Assembly (NCBI GenBank): GCA_015655075.1
Contig: JAATFT010000091.1
Span: forward strand, 124,001-188,000
DNA length: 64,000 nt
Origin: Clostridiales bacterium
GTDB lineage: Bacteria > Bacillota > Clostridia > Lachnospirales > Lachnospiraceae
Direction: 5' to 3'
The notes below the pieces were generated by a model. The model made no database searches. It had not been told where the DNA came from and saw nothing but the letters and a program-made list of their open reading frames with translations. Numbering within the stretch: the first letter of the stretch is position 1; each line of letters begins with the position of its first letter. This document shows positions 52,568 to 63,238 of the stretch, piece after piece. The position numbers and the translations under genes are program-made.

Positions 52568-53539
52568 TTATTCAGCGTTCATAACTAAATCAACTACTCT
52601 TTGTTCCACCAGACGAGCCGTTTCATCAATTTCCCGTTCCGTATTAAGATTTGGAATAAACCCCGCCGCCACGGTGGCATGCCCTCCGCCGTCACCAAAC
52701 CCAAGCAGTGCTTCCTTAATCACTCTGCCGGCATCAAGGACTTTCGATTCACTGCGTACGGAAAATTTAAGGCCGCCGACCCGGTAAGAATAAACCAAAG
52801 TAAAATCCACTTCCGATACTGTCAGCAGAAAATCTGAAATACTTCCAATGATGGCCTCCGAACAATCATTTCCAATTTTAGCAATCCCGATTCTTCCATA
52901 CAGCTTAAGATTAGAAATGGCTTCCTGATAGGCAAGAAGATCTTTTTTTCTTAAGCTGCTGTTCTCAAAGCTGGATAAAATATCCTTATCCGCTTTCTTA
53001 TAAAGGAGGCAGTACATATCAATATCCAGGTTTGATACCCTTCTGGATAAATTGGCGGTATCCATCTTTATACCATACGCCAATGCGGTTGCCGCCTCCA
53101 CCGGCACGTCAATATGATTTTCAACAAAATAACAGGCAATCAGGGTGGAACAGGCGCCCAATTCACTCCGTATATCATAGAACCGGTATCCGGAAACCTC
53201 CTGCATGGGATGATGGTCAATACAGGCAACTTTTCTGCCGATAAAATTAACCATATTGACATTGCCCGTCTGACCATCCACCATGATAATCTCGTCTTCC
53301 GGATCCATTGAAAATTCATTGTTATTATAAATATCCATGTGCAGAAGTTCAATCATCCTTAACGTATTATATTTATCAATCCGTCCGGTATAACAGACGG
53401 TGGATTTTATCCCCCTGCCGCCAAGTAAGGCCTGAAGGCCATAAGCCGAAGCCAGGGCGTCCTGGTCGGGATAATTGTGCATCTGTATATAGACATGTTC
53501 CTTGGTTATTATTTTTATAAGAGCATCTAATTTCGTCAT
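52568..53539 (-). CDS. DHH-family phosphoesterase (NrnA-like)
   Basis: 323 residues. DHH domain with HNYPDQDALASAYGL (metal-binding Asp pair), MVDGQ and CIDHHP (the DHH triad), and a DHHA1 domain ending GFGDGGGHATVAAGF. These enzymes degrade nanoRNA or cyclic dinucleotide products, or dephosphorylate pAp. ATG 53539 is preferred; GAGGTG lies 12 nt upstream. Immediately upstream of the helicase promoter and downstream of clpB, likely separate units. Confidence 0.88.
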   Translation of the reverse strand: MTKLDALIKIITKEHVYIQMHNYPDQDALASAYGLQALLGGRGIKSTVCYTGRIDKYNTLRMIELLHMDIYNNNEFSMDPEDEIIMVDGQTGNVNMVNFIGRKVACIDHHPMQEVSGYRFYDIRSELGACSTLIACYFVENHIDVPVEAATALAYGIKMDTANLSRRVSNLDIDMYCLLYKKADKDILSSFENSSLRKKDLLAYQEAISNLKLYGRIGIAKIGNDCSEAIIGSISDFLLTVSEVDFTLVYSYRVGGLKFSVRSESKVLDAGRVIKEALLGFGDGGGHATVAAGFIPNLNTEREIDETARLVEQRVVDLVMNAE

Positions 53540-53621
53540 TAACCTATAACACCTCATTTTAGGGGTTGGTCCGCTGTTTAAAGATATTATATCCTATTTC
53601 CCGTAAAAATGCACGGACAAA

Positions 53622-56204
53622 TTATTTCACTCTTGCACAAAGGTTTCCATTTTCCACATAAATAAGAAGGGTGTCCTGCTCACCAACCTCATTGCTTAAA
53701 ATTAATTTGGCGCTCAAGGTTTCCACATACTTTTGCAGGTACCTCTTAAGGGGTCTTGCGCCATATACCGGATCATAGGCCCGCTCGATTACAAAATCCC
53801 TGGCGGCATCGGTCAGTTCTATGGTTATTTCTCTGTCTGAAAGCCTGCGGTTTAAATCGGCAATAAGCAATCCGATAATGTCGCCTATATTACCTTTGGT
53901 TAACGGTTTAAACATAATGATTTCATCCAATCTGTTTAAAAATTCCGGTCGGAAATGGTTCCTTAAATCATTCATTACCACGGACTCGCATTCCGCGGAA
54001 ATATTACCGTCCGCTTCAATTCCCTCCAGCAGATAGGAGGAACCGATATTGGAAGTCATAATCAGAATAGTATTCTTAAAATCCACGGTCCTGCCCTGGG
54101 AGTCCGTGATCCGTCCGTCATCCAATACCTGCAGCAATATGTTAAACACATCGGGATGGGCCTTTTCAATTTCATCAAACAATACCACGGAATAGGGTTT
54201 TCTTCTGACCGCCTCCGTCAATTGGCCTCCTTCTTCGTATCCCACATATCCCGGAGGCGCTCCGATTAATCTGGAAACCGAATATTTTTCCATGTATTCG
54301 CTCATATCAACGCGGACCATATTCTGTTCATTGTCAAAAAGAGAGGCTGCCAAAGCTTTCGCAAGCTCCGTTTTACCCACACCGGTAGGACCTAGGAATA
54401 AGAAGGAACCGATAGGCTTTGCAGGATCCTTAATGCCCGCTTTGGAACGCAGTATGGCGTCGGAAACCTTGCTTACCCCTTCTTCCTGTCCTATAACACG
54501 TTTATGGAGTTCCGCAGCCAAATGCAGGGTTTTATTTCTTTCATTTTCCGTAAGTTTAGCCACCGGAATACCCGTCCATCTGGATACAATCCTGGCTATT
54601 TCATCTTCACTTACATTTTCATGGACTAAGGTATGCGCTTCCTTTTTCACCTTATTTTCTTCCTCATTAAGCTGCCTGGTGAGGGCAGGAAGCTTACCGT
54701 ATTTTAATTCCGCGGCTTTATTTAAGTCATAATTGCGTTCTGCTATTTCAATTTCATTATTTAACGCTTCCAGCTCTTCCTTCAGCTTCTGGACTTTTTC
54801 CACGGCTGCTTTTTCATTGTCCCATTTTGCTTTCCCATGGGCAAAAATTTCCCTTTGTTCCGCAAGTTCTTTTCTTAAATCCTCCAGCCGTTCCGCACTC
54901 AACCGGTCCGTTTCCTTTTTCAGGGCCGCCTCTTCAATTTCCATCTGCATAATACGTCTCTGGATGTCATCCAGTTCGGTGGGCATGGAATCCAGCTCCG
55001 TCTTTATCAGGGCACAGGCTTCATCCACTAAGTCAATGGCTTTATCCGGCAGAAAACGGTCGGAGATATACCTGTGTGACAATACTGCTGCCGACACCAG
55101 AGCTGCATCCGTTATTTTTACCCCGTGGAATACTTCATACCGGTCCTTTAATCCCCTTAATATGGATATGGTATCCTCCACCGTAGGTTCATCCACCATA
55201 ACTGGCTGGAAACGTCTCTCCAGGGCGGCGTCCTTTTCAATATACATACGGTATTCATTTAAGGTTGTGGCGCCGATGCAGTGCAGTTCGCCCCTGGCAA
55301 GCATGGGCTTTAGCATATTGCCGGCATCCATGGCACCTTCCGTTTTGCCTGCTCCGACTATGGTATGCAGCTCGTCAATAAATAAGATGATCTGACCGTC
55401 GCTGTTTTTTACCTCTTCCAGCACCGCTTTTAACCTTTCTTCAAATTCCCCCCGGTATTTGGCGCCTGCTACCAGCGCGCCCATATCCAGGGCAAATATT
55501 TTCTTATCCTTAAGGGCCTGGGGCACGTCTCCCCGTACTATCCTCTGAGCCAGGCCTTCCACCACAGCCGTTTTACCCACACCCGGTTCGCCGATTAAAA
55601 CCGGATTGTTTTTTGTTTTCCTGGAAAGAATCCGGATAACATTACGGATTTCGGAATCCCTGCCGATAACCGGATCCAATTTTTGCGCTTTGGCCCGTTC
55701 CACCAGATCGGAACCGTATTTTTCCAGAGTGTCGTAGGTAGCCTCCGGATTGTCGCTGGTTACTTTCTGGTTTCCCCTTACAGACTGCAGGGCCTGTAAA
55801 AAGCCATCCCTGGTAATCCTAAAATCACTTAACAATTCCTTGATTTCACGGCTGGGCTGCTTCAGCATGCTTAAAAAGAGATGCTCTACCGATACATATT
55901 CATCTCCCATCTGCTTTGTCTCATTCTCAGCATAAATGAGCACCTTGTTTAAATCATTGCTGATATATACCTGTCCTCCGGATACCTTGGGCCTCTTATT
56001 TAAAAGCCCTTCCGCCTGGGCAGTTAATACCTCCACGGTAATATCCATTTTTTTCAGTAATTTTTGAATTAGACTGTCCTCTACCGTAATTAAGCTGTAC
56101 AATAAATGTTCCTGAGCAATTTCCTGATGTCCGTAATCCATGGCAATTTTTTCACATTCCTGCATTACCTGCATGGATTTTTGAGTAAATTTGTTAATAT
56201 TCAT
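53622..56204 (-). CDS. clpB: ATP-dependent disaggregase ClpB
   Basis: 860 residues: Clp N-domain (1-145), first AAA+ domain (Walker [14 protein letters not shown], about 204-216; Walker [11 protein letters not shown]), the long ClpB coiled-coil middle domain (about 400-525), second AAA+ domain ([28 protein letters not shown]) and the D2-small C-terminal domain. The middle domain separates ClpB from ClpC/ClpA. It resolubilises aggregated proteins with DnaK. Promoter TTGCAA-17-TATAGT is upstream; I see no CIRCE or CtsR box, so heat control is not evident. Confidence 0.97.
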   Translation of the reverse strand: MNINKFTQKSMQVMQECEKIAMDYGHQEIAQEHLLYSLITVEDSLIQKLLKKMDITVEVLTAQAEGLLNKRPKVSGGQVYISNDLNKVLIYAENETKQMGDEYVSVEHLFLSMLKQPSREIKELLSDFRITRDGFLQALQSVRGNQKVTSDNPEATYDTLEKYGSDLVERAKAQKLDPVIGRDSEIRNVIRILSRKTKNNPVLIGEPGVGKTAVVEGLAQRIVRGDVPQALKDKKIFALDMGALVAGAKYRGEFEERLKAVLEEVKNSDGQIILFIDELHTIVGAGKTEGAMDAGNMLKPMLARGELHCIGATTLNEYRMYIEKDAALERRFQPVMVDEPTVEDTISILRGLKDRYEVFHGVKITDAALVSAAVLSHRYISDRFLPDKAIDLVDEACALIKTELDSMPTELDDIQRRIMQMEIEEAALKKETDRLSAERLEDLRKELAEQREIFAHGKAKWDNEKAAVEKVQKLKEELEALNNEIEIAERNYDLNKAAELKYGKLPALTRQLNEEENKVKKEAHTLVHENVSEDEIARIVSRWTGIPVAKLTENERNKTLHLAAELHKRVIGQEEGVSKVSDAILRSKAGIKDPAKPIGSFLFLGPTGVGKTELAKALAASLFDNEQNMVRVDMSEYMEKYSVSRLIGAPPGYVGYEEGGQLTEAVRRKPYSVVLFDEIEKAHPDVFNILLQVLDDGRITDSQGRTVDFKNTILIMTSNIGSSYLLEGIEADGNISAECESVVMNDLRNHFRPEFLNRLDEIIMFKPLTKGNIGDIIGLLIADLNRRLSDREITIELTDAARDFVIERAYDPVYGARPLKRYLQKYVETLSAKLILSNEVGEQDTLLIYVENGNLCARVK

Positions 56205-56293
56205 GGTTTACACCGGCCTTTCTAACAATAATTGTATGATTCATGAAAAATGATAGCTATAATATTATTATTGCTTTTTCTTGTTCTACAAGT

Positions 56294-56322
56294 ACTATAA
56301 CATATATAATATTGTTTTGCAA
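56294..56322 (-). promoter_or_regulatory. Promoter of clpB
   Basis: TTGCAA (56317-56322), 17 nt, TATAGT (56294-56299) on the minus strand, about 90 nt before the clpB start codon. The spacer from 56323 to 56616 is AT-rich without a supported gene. Confidence 0.6.
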
Positions 56323-56616
56323 TATAAATTTTCCTAAATTATATCATCGGTAGAAATGTTGTGGTGAGTTAAAATTTGCGATTAAAATTAAGTAAAAATA
56401 TATAAATTATTTTGTAATAAATTAGAAATATTAAACTCTGGTTCATTAGCCGGTCTTCCAAAATATTCACAATAATTTTTTTTTAATATATCATTTACAA
56501 AGCTGAAATCGATATATTCTTTTAAATGACGACGGCGTCTATGTAAAAGCGGATACTTCTGCTGATACTGACAATGTCAAACTGAATTAAACTGATAAAC
56601 GATTTAACAGTCGCCT

Positions 56617-56787
56617 GCCACTATCCGTGAGAGCCAGTTGGAACAGCTTGTATTGGAAGAACTGCGGGACTTGCTCCGATAAATTCCGAAGCACGAAAAG
56701 CAGTTTACCCGGCTTGTGATGGACAGGAGCACACAGGAGTACAAGCGGAAAACGGCGGCTCTTAGCAGAGTAAACGCAGCCACATAA
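56617..56787 (+). pseudogene. Relic of a large serine recombinase
   Basis: Reads ATIRESQLEQLVLEELRDLLR, an in-frame TAA (56680), then PKHEKQFTRLVMDRSTQEYKRKTAALSR. This is the C-terminal segment of Tn4451/Tn1549-type recombinases (HxIRExxLEQLVLExLRxVxxYxxxHExEFxxxVM). Both catalytic and zinc domains are missing. It marks a past mobile element between clpB and the next sugar cluster. Confidence 0.65.
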
Positions 56788-56863
56788 TCTTTTTTGCCGC
56801 CACCCCAAGTCCAATAATTATAATTAATCAAAATGAATAAGTAGTCATTCCGCCGATATAGGT

Positions 56864-57889
56864 TTAAGCCGAATTGCGTACGATTAAGCCGGTAGGCAGT
56901 ATCACTTTTTTAGGCAGCAATTTGTAACCGTTAATTCTGTCTATAAGCAGATCGGCAGCAACGATTCCTATTTCCTTCATTGGAATGTCAATGGTAGTTA
57001 AAGGAGGATTCGAGAATTTTGACACTTCAATATTTGACAGGCCTACTATTGCCAGATCATTAGGAACGGTTATGCCATTATTGCCGAAGCTGCTCAGTGC
57101 AGCCATTGCCATTAAATCACTACCGACAAAAAATGCAGTTGGATAATTTTTGGTCCTGCATAAAAAATCTACTTTTTCCATACAGAGCTTTTCGTCCCAC
57201 TCACCGCAATCTATTACCCAATCGGGATTTACGGACAACTCGGAAGCATGCATGGTTGAATAGAACCCCTTATAACGCTGGCTTTCTTTAATATTATCCT
57301 TAATATTGCTGCCGCCGATATAACCGATTTTCTTGTGGCCTTTTTCCGTAAGATATTGGACAGCTATCTTGGCCGCATTATAATGATCATATCCGACATT
57401 GTCGATGTCTTCATGCTGCGTTTCGATTCCAACAATATACGGAACTTGTTTTCGTATGAATTCATAGGTATCGCTATTTAGGGATTCCATTAGAATAAGT
57501 CCGGTAATAGGTGTACGGAACGTGTTATATAATTGTTTCTTATCGTTAAGTTCATGTTTGGTTTTTATAAATGAAATTTCATATCCAAGGTTTAATAATT
57601 GTGATTCTACACCGGATAGGATGGTCATGTAGAAAGGATCATTATATTTACTCTTTGTTACGCTTAAGACACAGCCAATTTTCATATCGTTTTTTACTTT
57701 TGAGTTATCAATGTCCGAAGATTTATTTTTTCTTTTTGAGTTTGTTCTATAATTAAGCTGTGTAGCTGCCTGCAGCACTTTTATGCGAGTCTCGTCAGTC
57801 ATTTTGTATTTTGTGTCGTTATTTAACACACGGGATACGGTTGCTATGGATACATCTGCTAAATTTGCGACATCTCTGATTGTACTCAA
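56864..57889 (-). CDS. LacI-family transcriptional regulator
   Basis: 341 residues from a TTG start at 57889 (AAAGGGGG upstream; no in-frame ATG near). Helix-turn-helix TIRDVANLADVSIATVSRVLNNDTKYKMTDETRIKVLQAA, then an asparagine/lysine-rich hinge and effector domain with VGYDHYNAAKIAVQYLTEKGHKKIGYIGG and PLTTIDIPMKEIG. A typical catabolic repressor. Divergent from the Gfo/Idh-ABC cluster, which it probably controls. Confidence 0.93.
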   Translation of the reverse strand: MSTIRDVANLADVSIATVSRVLNNDTKYKMTDETRIKVLQAATQLNYRTNSKRKNKSSDIDNSKVKNDMKIGCVLSVTKSKYNDPFYMTILSGVESQLLNLGYEISFIKTKHELNDKKQLYNTFRTPITGLILMESLNSDTYEFIRKQVPYIVGIETQHEDIDNVGYDHYNAAKIAVQYLTEKGHKKIGYIGGSNIKDNIKESQRYKGFYSTMHASELSVNPDWVIDCGEWDEKLCMEKVDFLCRTKNYPTAFFVGSDLMAMAALSSFGNNGITVPNDLAIVGLSNIEVSKFSNPPLTTIDIPMKEIGIVAADLLIDRINGYKLLPKKVILPTGLIVRNSA

Positions 57890-58477
57890 TATTACATAAC
57901 CCCCTTTGGTTAAAAATTATATTTGAAACATTTTAATAGAATGTTACGTTAAGGAAACAAAAAATTACATATATAGATTATATTATATCTCTTTTATTGT
58001 CAATGTCATTTCATGCAGAATTATTTTCGTTCTATATTCATTTCATTAGATTACCCGGAGATAGTAGATATTTTTCATGGAACCAGCTTATCACTGTCTT
58101 ATGAAACCAATGAAAAAAATCAGTTAACATTTCATGAATTTTCTGTATTCCCCAGCAATATACGGTTTTTGAAAAGAATTCCTGCCTTTTTGGCTGGAAA
58201 ATATAAAAAATTTTAAGAGATAAAACTTCCCGCATTGAAACAGATTTTTAGATATTCGAAATGTTTTTCGTAAACTAAAACTAAGTGGATTAAAAAATTT
58301 TCGGATGAAACAATATGTTTACAGGAAATATAATTAAAAAATTTATTAAATATATTTACATGATGCGAAAAATATGATAGAATTTTAACATTAAGTTTAC
58401 TAAACAAACGCAACAAAGCATAATGAGAAATATTAAGGACAAATAGCAAGCATACTTGCACTCAGGAGGTAATCAAC
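57890..58477. other. 588-bp divergent control region
   Basis: Two candidate operator palindromes: AACATT-N7-AATGTT (57927-57945), just upstream of the LacI gene, and GTTTA-C-TAAAC (58395-58405), 73 nt before the Gfo/Idh start. A plus-strand frame at 58013-58216 has no ribosome site and is not called. Otherwise AT-rich. Confidence 0.4.
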
Positions 58478-59731
58478 ATGAGACTAGCATTAGTGGGGGC
58501 CGGACAGAGAGGAATGATATATGCCGAATATGTGCAGCTTTCCAAAAAAGCAGAAATCGTGGCCGTAATAGAGCCGAATAATGAAAGAAGAAGGATTGCC
58601 GCGGAGAAATTTCATATTCCCACGGAAAGACAATTTACATATGCCGCTGATTTTTACAGTCAGGGAAAAATTTGTGATGCGGTTATTATTGCGTCTATGG
58701 ATCAGGATCATTATGCACAGACAATGGATGCATTGGAATTAAATTATGATGTGCTCCTGGAAAAACCGATCTCGCCGGATCCGAAAGAGTGTTTAAAGAT
58801 CCAGGAGAAAGCAGGTAAAAGGGGACGGAAGGTAATTGTCTGTCATGTACTCAGGTATACGAATTTCTTTGCAACAATAAAAGAAATAATTGAAAGTAAG
58901 GAATTAGGCAGGGTTATTTCCATCCAGCACAACGAAAATATCGGCAATTTCCATATGGCTCATTCTTTTGTAAGAGGCAACTGGAGACGGAGCGATCTGA
59001 CCAGTCCCCTGATTATGCAGAAATCCTGTCATGATATGGATATTCTGACATGGCTGGTTGGCAGTGAGGCAAAACGCATTACTTCCTATGGCAGCCTGAA
59101 ATATTTTAAAGAAGAGAATGCTCCGGAGAATAGTACCAGCCGGTGTTTTACATGTCCGGCCGCTAAAGATTGCAGGTTTGATGCGGCAAAAGCGTATCTG
59201 CCCACTGCCGGCAGCTGGCCGTCCACCCTTGTAACGCAGGATCGGACCCGGGAGGGTATTTTAGAGGCGTTAAAAACAAGTCCTTACGGCCGTTGCGTGT
59301 ACCGTTGCGATAATGATGTGTGTGATAATCAGGTGGTGCTGATTGAATTTAAAAACGGGGTCACGGTAAGTTTTAATTTAAGCGGATTTACCAGCAAGAT
59401 GTGCCGAACCATAAAAATTATGTGTGACCATGGAGAAATCCGCGGTGATGACGGAAGCAATGTAATTGAGGTAAACCATTTCCCGTCAAATATGCTGGAG
59501 GGCTATGAACAGAGAGTAATTCACCCGGGAATTACGGGCGGAGGCCACGGAGGCGGAGATTTTGGACTTATCAAGGATTTTTTAAATATAATGGAAAAGG
59601 ACAGTGAAACCAGCAGGTCTTCCATAGATAATTCCATAGAAAGCCATATCATGGCATATGCCGCAGAACAGTCAAGAATCAGCGGCCAGGCCATGGATAT
59701 GGATGAGCTGAAGAGAAAGTTATTGGATTAA
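58478..59731 (+). CDS. Gfo/Idh/MocA-family oxidoreductase with Cys-rich insertion
   Basis: 417 residues. N-terminal Rossmann motif ALVGAGQRGMIYAEY, the family's EKPIS motif (about 95-99), and the substrate-side segments HNENIGNFHMAHSFVRGNWRR and KSCHDMDILTWLVG. A cysteine-rich stretch (about 226-290: CFTCPAAKDC ... CVYRCDNDVC) could bind zinc. It oxidises or reduces a sugar with NAD(P). AGGAGG precedes the ATG. Upstream of a sugar ABC transporter, so it probably handles the imported sugar. Confidence 0.92.
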   Translation: MRLALVGAGQRGMIYAEYVQLSKKAEIVAVIEPNNERRRIAAEKFHIPTERQFTYAADFYSQGKICDAVIIASMDQDHYAQTMDALELNYDVLLEKPISPDPKECLKIQEKAGKRGRKVIVCHVLRYTNFFATIKEIIESKELGRVISIQHNENIGNFHMAHSFVRGNWRRSDLTSPLIMQKSCHDMDILTWLVGSEAKRITSYGSLKYFKEENAPENSTSRCFTCPAAKDCRFDAAKAYLPTAGSWPSTLVTQDRTREGILEALKTSPYGRCVYRCDNDVCDNQVVLIEFKNGVTVSFNLSGFTSKMCRTIKIMCDHGEIRGDDGSNVIEVNHFPSNMLEGYEQRVIHPGITGGGHGGGDFGLIKDFLNIMEKDSETSRSSIDNSIESHIMAYAAEQSRISGQAMDMDELKRKLLD

Positions 59732-59943
59732 ATCATTAACTAGAGTTCTGACAAGATATCAACTTGCCAGTGCATTAGTGCGGATAAAACAAATAATCGT
59801 TTACAATATTTTATGATTTAAGCATCAAAAGCCTGTTTCCATGAACGAAATGAATGCTACTGATAATTATATGAAATTTAAGCTGCTTTTGACGTTCAAA
59901 TCATTTTATATAAATAATTATAATTAAAAAGGAGAGAGAGTTT

Positions 59944-61284
59944 ATGAAGTTACGCAAGATTATGGTATTATTTTTATGTATGAGCTTATTGGCAGCCATG
60001 TCGGCAGGCTGTGGGAAAAGTGAACCCAGTAATTCAGATGCTGCAAAAGAAATGGCTCAGACTGGTGAAACGGATACGGCAGGGGAAGTGTCCCAGACGG
60101 GGTCATCTGGTAAGCAGGTTGAAATCCGATATGCTATCTGGGACAAGAACCAGGAAGAGTATCTGCAAAAAGCAGCAGATGAGTTTATGAAATTAAATCC
60201 TGATATCAAGATTACGATTGAAGTTACTTCCTGGGATGAATACTGGACAAAACTGGAAGTAGCGGCTACCGGGGGAAGCATAGCAGACGTATTCTGGATG
60301 AATGGACCTAATATTACAAAATATGCAAGAGGCGGGGTTCTTTTGCCGTTGGATGATTTCATTGCAAATTCTGATCTGGATTTAAGTAATTATCCGGCCA
60401 GCCTGGTTGACCTGTATACGATCGATGGTTCTAAATATGCCCTCCCAAAGGATTTCGATACAATTGCGGTCTGGTATAATAAAGCAATTTTCGATGCGGC
60501 AGGAGTGGATTATCCATCCAGCGACTGGACATGGGAGGATATGGTTGAAATTGCAGGCAGGCTGACTGACACGGACAAAGATGTTTATGGTATTGCGTCT
60601 CAATATAATAGTCAGGAGGGCAGCTATAATACCATATTTGCTAACGGCGGAAATGTTATTTCAGAGGATAAAACAAAATCCGGATATGATTCGGAAGCTG
60701 CCAAAAAAGGCATCCAGTGCTGGATAGATTTATTGGAAAAAGGATATTCCCCAAGTGAGGCCTCTCTGGAAGAGACACCCGGATACATACAGTTTGAATC
60801 CGGAAAGATTGCCATGCTCTGGGGGGGATCCTGGAGGATAAAAGAATTTTCTCAGACAGAAGAAATTGCTGATGTGATTGACTGCGTGGAAGTACCCGCC
60901 TTGAACGGAGAAAAAGCTTCTGTTATTCATGGGCTGGGAAATTGTATTTACGCTAATACAAAATATCCTGACGAAGCGGGCAAATGGGTTGAATTCTTAG
61001 CCGGTGAAACTGCAAATACGATTCAGGCAGAATCCGGTGCGGCTATTCCTGCTTATACGCCGACTGTATCTATTTGGGCAAAGTCTTATTCAAAATATAA
61101 TGCCCAGGCTTATCTGACAGCAGCCAATGATTACTCCTATGCTTATCCGGTATCGGCAAACACTGCGGAATGGCAGCAATATGAAGCGGATTATTTAAAA
61201 GTGGTGTTCAGTCTGAATATGACGGTGGATGAAGCCTGTGATAAACTGGCGGCTGAAATGAACAAGGTTTTATCTGCCGAATAA
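59944..61284 (+). CDS. Sugar ABC transporter binding lipoprotein
   Basis: 446 residues, SBP_bac_1 fold. Signal peptide and lipobox MSAGC (Cys23), acidic Ser/Thr-rich linker, then VEIRYAIWDKNQEEYLQKAADEFMKLNPDIKITIEVTSWDEYWTKL and the core PKDFDTIAVWYNKAIFDAAGVDYP. The protein delivers an oligosaccharide or sugar to the two permeases downstream. AAGGAGAGAG precedes the ATG; a 212-bp gap separates it from the oxidoreductase gene. Confidence 0.92.
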   Translation: MKLRKIMVLFLCMSLLAAMSAGCGKSEPSNSDAAKEMAQTGETDTAGEVSQTGSSGKQVEIRYAIWDKNQEEYLQKAADEFMKLNPDIKITIEVTSWDEYWTKLEVAATGGSIADVFWMNGPNITKYARGGVLLPLDDFIANSDLDLSNYPASLVDLYTIDGSKYALPKDFDTIAVWYNKAIFDAAGVDYPSSDWTWEDMVEIAGRLTDTDKDVYGIASQYNSQEGSYNTIFANGGNVISEDKTKSGYDSEAAKKGIQCWIDLLEKGYSPSEASLEETPGYIQFESGKIAMLWGGSWRIKEFSQTEEIADVIDCVEVPALNGEKASVIHGLGNCIYANTKYPDEAGKWVEFLAGETANTIQAESGAAIPAYTPTVSIWAKSYSKYNAQAYLTAANDYSYAYPVSANTAEWQQYEADYLKVVFSLNMTVDEACDKLAAEMNKVLSAE

Positions 61285-61382
61285 TTCCGGTACATCGGTA
61301 TATTATAGATTCAGTCTTGTGCCAGACGGGATACGGATTTGGTCCGGCATATGCCTTGTAAGTAAATAGAAAGGGTGATTAA

Positions 61383-62273
61383 GTGGCAGAATCAAAAAAT
61401 AAAAAAAGTGATTGTTTCTGGGGTTATTTCATGATAGCACCTAATATGATCGGCTTGGGAATTTTCTTTTTTTATCCTTTTTTCAAAAACATGTACAATA
61501 GTTTCTATGATATCGGAGCATTTAACGTAACAAAATGGGCAGGCCTTTCCAACTATAAAAAAATGATATCGGATACTGTCATGTGGCAGTCTTTAGGTAA
61601 TACATTTAAGTATGTACTTATCATAGTCCCGTTTACCCTGGTTTTATCTCTGCTTGTTGCAGTGTTGTTAAATACCAAAGTAAAAGGCCAGTCCGTATTC
61701 CGGGTACTGTACTTTATACCGGCCATTACTATGACGGCCGCTGTTGCCATAGTATGGAGATGGCTTTATAATGGAGATTTTGGTATTTTGAATTATATAT
61801 TGGGGTTATTCGGGATTCCGTCCCGCAGTTGGCTTTCGGATCCGAAGATAGCACTGTTTTCCATTAGTGCGGTTTCGATTTGGATGGGCGTCGGTTATAA
61901 TATGATTATTTTACTTGCAGGAATACAGGGAATATCAGGTAGCTATTACGAGGCAGCCTCCATTGACGGGGCAGGTCCTTTAAAAAAATTCAGGCATATT
62001 ACATTACCTCTTGTGACGCCTACATTATTTTTTGTAATGACTACCAGTTTGATTTCTGCCTTCCAGACATTTGATGTTATTTATATGATGATTAATTCCA
62101 ATAGTATCGCACTGAATTCAACCCAGAGCGTGGTATTGTATTTTTACCGGAATGCGTTTGTTTTTTCAAAGAAAGGTTATGCGTCGGCAATCGCAATGTT
62201 ATTGTTCGTAATTATCATGCTGATTACCGCCTTACAGATGAAACTGCAGAAGAAATGGGTTAACTATGGTTAG
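61383..62273 (+). CDS. Sugar ABC transporter permease (MalF/UgpA type)
   Basis: 296 residues with six helices and EAA loop YEAASIDGAGPLKKFRHITLPLVTPT. Start is GTG 61383 after AAAGGGTGA. Partner of the downstream permease; the binding protein lies 99 nt upstream. Confidence 0.93.
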   Translation: MAESKNKKSDCFWGYFMIAPNMIGLGIFFFYPFFKNMYNSFYDIGAFNVTKWAGLSNYKKMISDTVMWQSLGNTFKYVLIIVPFTLVLSLLVAVLLNTKVKGQSVFRVLYFIPAITMTAAVAIVWRWLYNGDFGILNYILGLFGIPSRSWLSDPKIALFSISAVSIWMGVGYNMIILLAGIQGISGSYYEAASIDGAGPLKKFRHITLPLVTPTLFFVMTTSLISAFQTFDVIYMMINSNSIALNSTQSVVLYFYRNAFVFSKKGYASAIAMLLFVIIMLITALQMKLQKKWVNYG

Positions 62274-62285
62274 GGAGGCAGAAAA

Positions 62286-63131
62286 ATGTTTGCAGCAGTA
62301 AACAGAAAGAATAATTTTAAGATTACGGCGGTATTCATATACATAATTTTAATTGCAGGAGTTCTTGTTACCATCAGCCCCTTTTTATGGATGATCCTTA
62401 CCTCTTTTAAAACGCAGAGTGAAGCAATGCGGATACCGCCGGTGTTATTGCCGTCAGACTGGCATTTTGAGAATTATATAAGAATTTTTGATAAGCTACC
62501 TTTTGGCAGAATTTATTTCAATACGGTTATATCTTCTGTGGTTACCGTAGCAGCACAGCTGATCTTCTGCTCCATGTCAGCTTATGCCTTCGGACGTATT
62601 GAATTTCCGGGAAGAAATGCTATATTTCTGGCCATGCTGTCAGTATTAATGATACCATCTTCTTTCTTTTTGCTGCCGCAGTATTTAATTATCCAGAAAA
62701 TAGGATTACTGAATACAATACCGGCTTTATTTATGCCAAATTTATTCAGCGCGTTTGGAACGTTCTTACTCCGGCAGTTTTTTATTTCCTTACCGGATGA
62801 GTTAGAGGATGCAGCCAGATTAGACGGATGTAATCACTTCCGTATCTATTCTAAAATAATGCTTCCGTTAATAAAACCCGGATTAACATCCCTGGCGATT
62901 CTGACTCTTAGGTTTTCGTGGAACGATTTGATGTGGCCTTTAATTGTGAATACCTCTGCGGACAAGATGACTCTGTCAGCCGGGCTGTCATACCTGCAGG
63001 GACAATATTCCACAGATTACCCGGCTATTATGGGAGGGGCGTGTCTGTCCATCCTGCCATTGCTTATCTTGTTTGCGATGTTCCAGAAACAATTTATTGA
63101 AGGTATTGCCCTCACCGGTATAAAAGATTAA
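62286..63131 (+). CDS. Sugar ABC transporter permease (MalG/UgpE type)
   Basis: 281 residues, six helices, EAA loop ELEDAARLDGCNHFRIYSKIMLPLIKP and the N-terminal SPFLWMILTSFKTQSEA segment typical of the family. ATG 62286 follows GGGAGGC, 12 nt after the first permease. No ATPase gene in the cluster; a shared one is expected elsewhere. Confidence 0.93.
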   Translation: MFAAVNRKNNFKITAVFIYIILIAGVLVTISPFLWMILTSFKTQSEAMRIPPVLLPSDWHFENYIRIFDKLPFGRIYFNTVISSVVTVAAQLIFCSMSAYAFGRIEFPGRNAIFLAMLSVLMIPSSFFLLPQYLIIQKIGLLNTIPALFMPNLFSAFGTFLLRQFFISLPDELEDAARLDGCNHFRIYSKIMLPLIKPGLTSLAILTLRFSWNDLMWPLIVNTSADKMTLSAGLSYLQGQYSTDYPAIMGGACLSILPLLILFAMFQKQFIEGIALTGIKD

Positions 63132-63181
63132 TGAACCGGTACAGGCTGAATGGAAAATTTTAACCTTATTCCTGCGAAAAA

Positions 63182-63226
63182 TAGCTTCAACAAGCCCTGA
63201 CGAAAGGATTGTTGAAGCTACTTTTT
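63182..63226. terminator. Terminator between the ABC operon and the AraC-type gene
   Basis: TAGCTTCAACAA (63182-63193) pairs with TTGTTGAAGCTA (63209-63220), followed on the plus strand by CTTTTTAC. It lies between convergent genes. Confidence 0.75.
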
Positions 63227-63238
63227 ACGACAATCCTC

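Noticed and set aside
58013-58216. 67-residue plus-strand protein before the Gfo/Idh gene
   Set aside because: No ribosome site, AT-rich composition and an equally long antisense frame.
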